Part shown: positions 61,532 through 64,000 of the stretch, piece by piece
Position numbering within the stretch: the first letter of the stretch is position 1
How the letters are laid out: each line of letters starts with the position of its first letter
Assembly: GCF_004114695.1 (NCBI RefSeq)
Contig: NZ_CP035310.1
Location: forward strand, 1,347,501 to 1,411,500
Reading direction: 5' to 3'
DNA: 64,000 nt
Origin: Erythrobacter sp. HKB08
GTDB taxonomy: Bacteria > Pseudomonadota > Alphaproteobacteria > Sphingomonadales > Sphingomonadaceae
The notes under the pieces: generated by a model
The model's database searches: none
The model's input: only the letters and a program-made list of their open reading frames with translations
Told to the model about the DNA's origin: nothing
Program-made: the position numbers and the translations under genes

Positions 61532-63658
61532 ATGTTCGCGCTGTTCCGGAAAGGCAAGGGTAAGAAGGGCTCGTCCTCGCATGGCGGGTTCTACCCGTTG
61601 CAGGAGCCTTATGGCTCTGCCTTGTCCGAGGAAGACGACGGCTACAACTACCGCTCCGGCAGTCGCTCGCTCGATTTCGACGGGTGGGACGACCGGCTTG
61701 ATCGCCTCGACCGGCAGATCGCGCGCGAGGATCGTACTCGCCAGCGTTGGTGGCAGCCGAGCTACTGGAAAGGCCGCCGCAAGCGCTGGTGGTTCGTGCG
61801 CATTGTCGCCGGCATATTCGCGCTGTTCATCGCGCTTATCGCCTGGCTCGCCATCACCGCGCCGCTTTCCAAGTCGCTCGAGCCGATCGCCGCGCCGCAG
61901 ATCACGCTCCTTGCAGCCGACGGCACGCCGATCGCCCGCAATGGCGCGATCACCGACGAGCCGGTCGATATCGACACCCTTCCGCCGCATGTCGTCGACG
62001 CATTCCTGTCGGTCGAGGACCGGCGGTTCTACGACCACTGGGGGATCGACCCGCGCGGCATCGCGCGAGCTGCCTGGACCGGCTACGGCGGCGGCAGCAC
62101 GATTACCCAGCAGCTTGCAAAATTCACTTTCCTCACGCCCGAACGCAGCCTGTCGCGAAAGGGCCGCGAGATGCTCATCGCGTTCTGGCTCGAAACCTGG
62201 TTGACGAAGGACGAAATCCTCGAACGCTACCTGTCGAACGCCTATTTCGGCGACAATGTCTACGGTCTGCGCGCCGCTTCGCTGCACTACTTTTATCGCA
62301 AGCCGGAGAACCTGCGACCCGAGCAGGCTGCGATGCTCGCAGGCCTCGTCCAGGCACCTTCGCGCTACAATCCGCGCAAGCATTACGACCGGGCGGAGCG
62401 CCGCATGCGCGTGGTCCTCTCGGCGATGGTCGCGAATGGCAAGCTGACCGAGGCGGAGGCCGCGCGGATGCGCTCGCCGCGGATCGACCACCGTGCGAAG
62501 GACGACTTGCCGACCGGGACCTATTTCGCCGACTGGGCGCTGCCCGAGGCGCGCAAACTGTCCGACACCGGCTATTCGCGCCAGACGATTGCCACGACGC
62601 TCGATTCTCGCCTGCAGAATATCGCGCGGCGGGCGGTTTCGAGCCACGGCCTCGGCGATGCGCAGGTGGCGCTCGTCGCGATGCGGACCAATGGCGAAGT
62701 CGTCGCGATGATCGGCGGGAAGGACTACGGCGCCTCGCCATTCAACCGAGCCACGCAGGCACGCCGGCAGCCGGGCTCGACGTTCAAGCTGTTCGTCTAT
62801 CTCGCCGCGCTCGAAGCCGGGATGGAACCGGACGACACGATCGACAACAGCGCGATCGAAAGCGGAAGCTACCGCCCCAAGAACGCCCGCGGGCGCTATT
62901 CCGACAGCATCACGCTCGAACAGGCTTTCGCGACGTCGAGCAATGTCGCAGCCGTCCGCCTGTTCAACCAGGTCGGCGATGAGGCGGTCATCAAGGCCGC
63001 GCGCGATCTTGGTGTCACTTCGCCGCTCGCGACCGGCGATCCGAGCCTTGCTCTCGGCACGTCGGAGATGACCCTGCTCGAACTGACCGCCGCCTATGCC
63101 GGCATTGCGGGTAACAGTTTCCCGGTCGAGCCGCGTGCATTCCCGGCCGAAGAAGCGGGTTGGTTCGACTGGCTGTGGGACGGGAAGAAGAGCCTTTCGT
63201 CGAGCGATCACTCGGCGATGGAGGCAATGCTGCGCTCGGCAATCAATTCGGGTACCGGCCGGGCGGCAATGCTGCGCGGTCCCAACTTCGGCAAGACCGG
63301 GACGAGCCAGGATTATCGCGACGCGCTGTTCGTCGGCTATGCGGGCGATCTCGTCGTTGGGGTCTGGGTCGGCAAGGACGACAATACGCCGCTGAACGGC
63401 GTGACCGGGGGCAGCACGCCTGCACGCATCTGGCGCAGCTTCATGACCCAGGCGCTGGGCGAGGCGGAAACCCCGCGCGCCGGTCCGCGCCCGAACCCGA
63501 GCGGCCCGGTCCAGCCGATCGACGAAATCCCGCTCGACGAAAACGGCTCGACCCTGCGCTTCCGCGAAGACGAGGTGACCGTGTCGACCGAGATCGAAGG
63601 CGTGCCGGTGGAATTCCGCCTCAACGAGGACGGACTTGAAGTCGAACCCGTAGAATAG
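61532..63658 (+). CDS. Class A penicillin-binding protein (PBP1A-type)
   Basis: This 708-residue bifunctional enzyme has a cytoplasmic acidic and basic N terminus, a membrane anchor (about 90-110), a GT51 transglycosylase domain with Glu162 in VEDRRFYDHWG and GGSTITQQLAK, and a transpeptidase domain with S416-T-F-K419, SSN (in ATSSNVAAV) and KTGTS. It polymerises and cross-links peptidoglycan. It is transcribed from its own 91-base upstream spacer after cobS and is nearly convergent with the last gene. Confidence 0.94.
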   Translation: MFALFRKGKGKKGSSSHGGFYPLQEPYGSALSEEDDGYNYRSGSRSLDFDGWDDRLDRLDRQIAREDRTRQRWWQPSYWKGRRKRWWFVRIVAGIFALFIALIAWLAITAPLSKSLEPIAAPQITLLAADGTPIARNGAITDEPVDIDTLPPHVVDAFLSVEDRRFYDHWGIDPRGIARAAWTGYGGGSTITQQLAKFTFLTPERSLSRKGREMLIAFWLETWLTKDEILERYLSNAYFGDNVYGLRAASLHYFYRKPENLRPEQAAMLAGLVQAPSRYNPRKHYDRAERRMRVVLSAMVANGKLTEAEAARMRSPRIDHRAKDDLPTGTYFADWALPEARKLSDTGYSRQTIATTLDSRLQNIARRAVSSHGLGDAQVALVAMRTNGEVVAMIGGKDYGASPFNRATQARRQPGSTFKLFVYLAALEAGMEPDDTIDNSAIESGSYRPKNARGRYSDSITLEQAFATSSNVAAVRLFNQVGDEAVIKAARDLGVTSPLATGDPSLALGTSEMTLLELTAAYAGIAGNSFPVEPRAFPAEEAGWFDWLWDGKKSLSSSDHSAMEAMLRSAINSGTGRAAMLRGPNFGKTGTSQDYRDALFVGYAGDLVVGVWVGKDDNTPLNGVTGGSTPARIWRSFMTQALGEAETPRAGPRPNPSGPVQPIDEIPLDENGSTLRFREDEVTVSTEIEGVPVEFRLNEDGLEVEPVE

Positions 63659-63662
63659 CGGC

Positions 63663-64000
63663 TCAGCCTTCGGGCGTTGCCATCAGGATGTTCATCACCG
63701 CAGTCGCAACAGGTCGCTGGCGATCGCCCTGCCACGCCTCGACCGTCAGGTTCGCATTGCGCCGCCCGAGCTTGGTGATCCGCGCCTTGGCATAGGTCGT
63801 CTCGCTCTTTGCAGCGGCGAGGAACTGCACGGTGATGTTGATCGGCTTGAGCTGTGGCTGGACCTCGCGCTCGGCGAGGGCCGCGCGCAGGGCCGCATAG
63901 CCTGCCGTCTCGAGCAGGCCGCTCGTCGCGCCGCCATGGAATACGCCGGGCCGCCCTTCGACGTTGGAGGCGAAGGGAACGACGAGAACCGGCATGCCGT
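63663..64000 (-). CDS. PaaI-type hotdog thioesterase, partial (start outside window)
   Basis: The coding frame is open up to the window edge, so the start lies beyond it. The visible part has the hotdog motif FHGGATSGLLETAGYAAL, with the conserved Gly-Gly and Glu/Asp positions of the PaaI/YdiI thioesterases, and ends with VAVMNILMATPEG-like sequence (ATAVMNILMATPEG). It should hydrolyse an acyl-CoA, but the substrate is unknown. It faces the PBP gene with a 4-base gap. Confidence 0.8.
   Translation of the reverse strand, partial: GMPVLVVPFASNVEGRPGVFHGGATSGLLETAGYAALRAALAEREVQPQLKPINITVQFLAAAKSETTYAKARITKLGRRNANLTVEAWQGDRQRPVATAVMNILMATPEG

Noticed and set aside
1-64000. CRISPR arrays, insertion sequences, integrons and prophage genes
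   Set aside because: I saw no regularly spaced repeats, transposase or integrase motifs, or phage structural genes anywhere in the window.

Overview
The window is GC-rich, gene-dense bacterial chromosome with no insertion sequence, phage, CRISPR array or rRNA. Gene content and protein wording point to an alphaproteobacterium of the order Sphingomonadales, most likely Erythrobacteraceae (Erythrobacter/Qipengyuania/Altererythrobacter type). This is inference from family resemblance: MipZ, CpaF, CobS, a K+-insensitive HppA, an ABA4-like protein, entericidin, two large TonB receptors, and the infA-maf-rng-yacG and hisG-hisD-nusB-thiL blocks. No gene-free stretch exceeds 300 bases; the longest is 15621-15879, upstream of a TonB receptor, where I see no clear feature.

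Layout. 1-2.6 kb: end of a beta-helix protein, a diheme cytochrome c and an alpha/beta hydrolase. 2.7-7.7 kb: amino-acid racemase, secreted subtilase, dGTPase-like HD protein, Rossmann protein, ABA4-like protein, entericidin, small membrane protein. 7.7-14.7 kb: stand-alone cpaF, DMT transporter, glmS, membrane GGDEF-EAL protein. 14.7-22.9 kb: purine genes purS-purQ and purC, separated by a TonB receptor, an M16 peptidase and an exported caspase-like protein. 23-25.6 kb: HprK-like kinase, dienoyl-CoA-reductase-like SDR, methyltransferase, tRNA-Phe. 25.7-31.2 kb: a very large exported CHAT protease behind the infA-maf-rng-yacG operon. 31.3-36.6 kb: a TonB receptor with a glycine-rich inserted domain, and an esterase plus wax-ester/DGAT synthase pair. 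36.7-42.6 kb: mipZ, HI0933-type flavoprotein, uvrC, VTT membrane protein, universal stress protein. 42.6-47.5 kb: divergent ygiC/ygiB homologues, then GNAT, cupin and tesB. 47.6-53.3 kb: hppA and the hisG-hisD-nusB-thiL block. 53.3-64 kb: DUF2332 protein, SDR plus epoxide hydrolase, bolA-pirin, J-domain protein, VOC, GST, DUF1428 and MpaB genes, cobS, a class A PBP and a partial PaaI-type thioesterase.

How the genes work together. Many same-strand genes are coupled by ATGA, GTGA or TGATG overlaps: purS-purQ, SDR-methyltransferase, rng-yacG, WS/DGAT-esterase, hisG-hisD, hisD-nusB, nusB-thiL, SDR-epoxide hydrolase and bolA-pirin. The strongest regulatory readings are a perfect DnaA box with two GANTC sites in front of mipZ, and an FNR/FixK-type palindrome in front of the universal stress gene. 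The most unusual proteins are the WS/DGAT with a histone-H1-like lysine/alanine tail, the CHAT protein following yacG, and the TonB receptor with an inserted two-cysteine domain. I found no complete multi-gene system that I can confidently call new; the best candidates are listed as findings.
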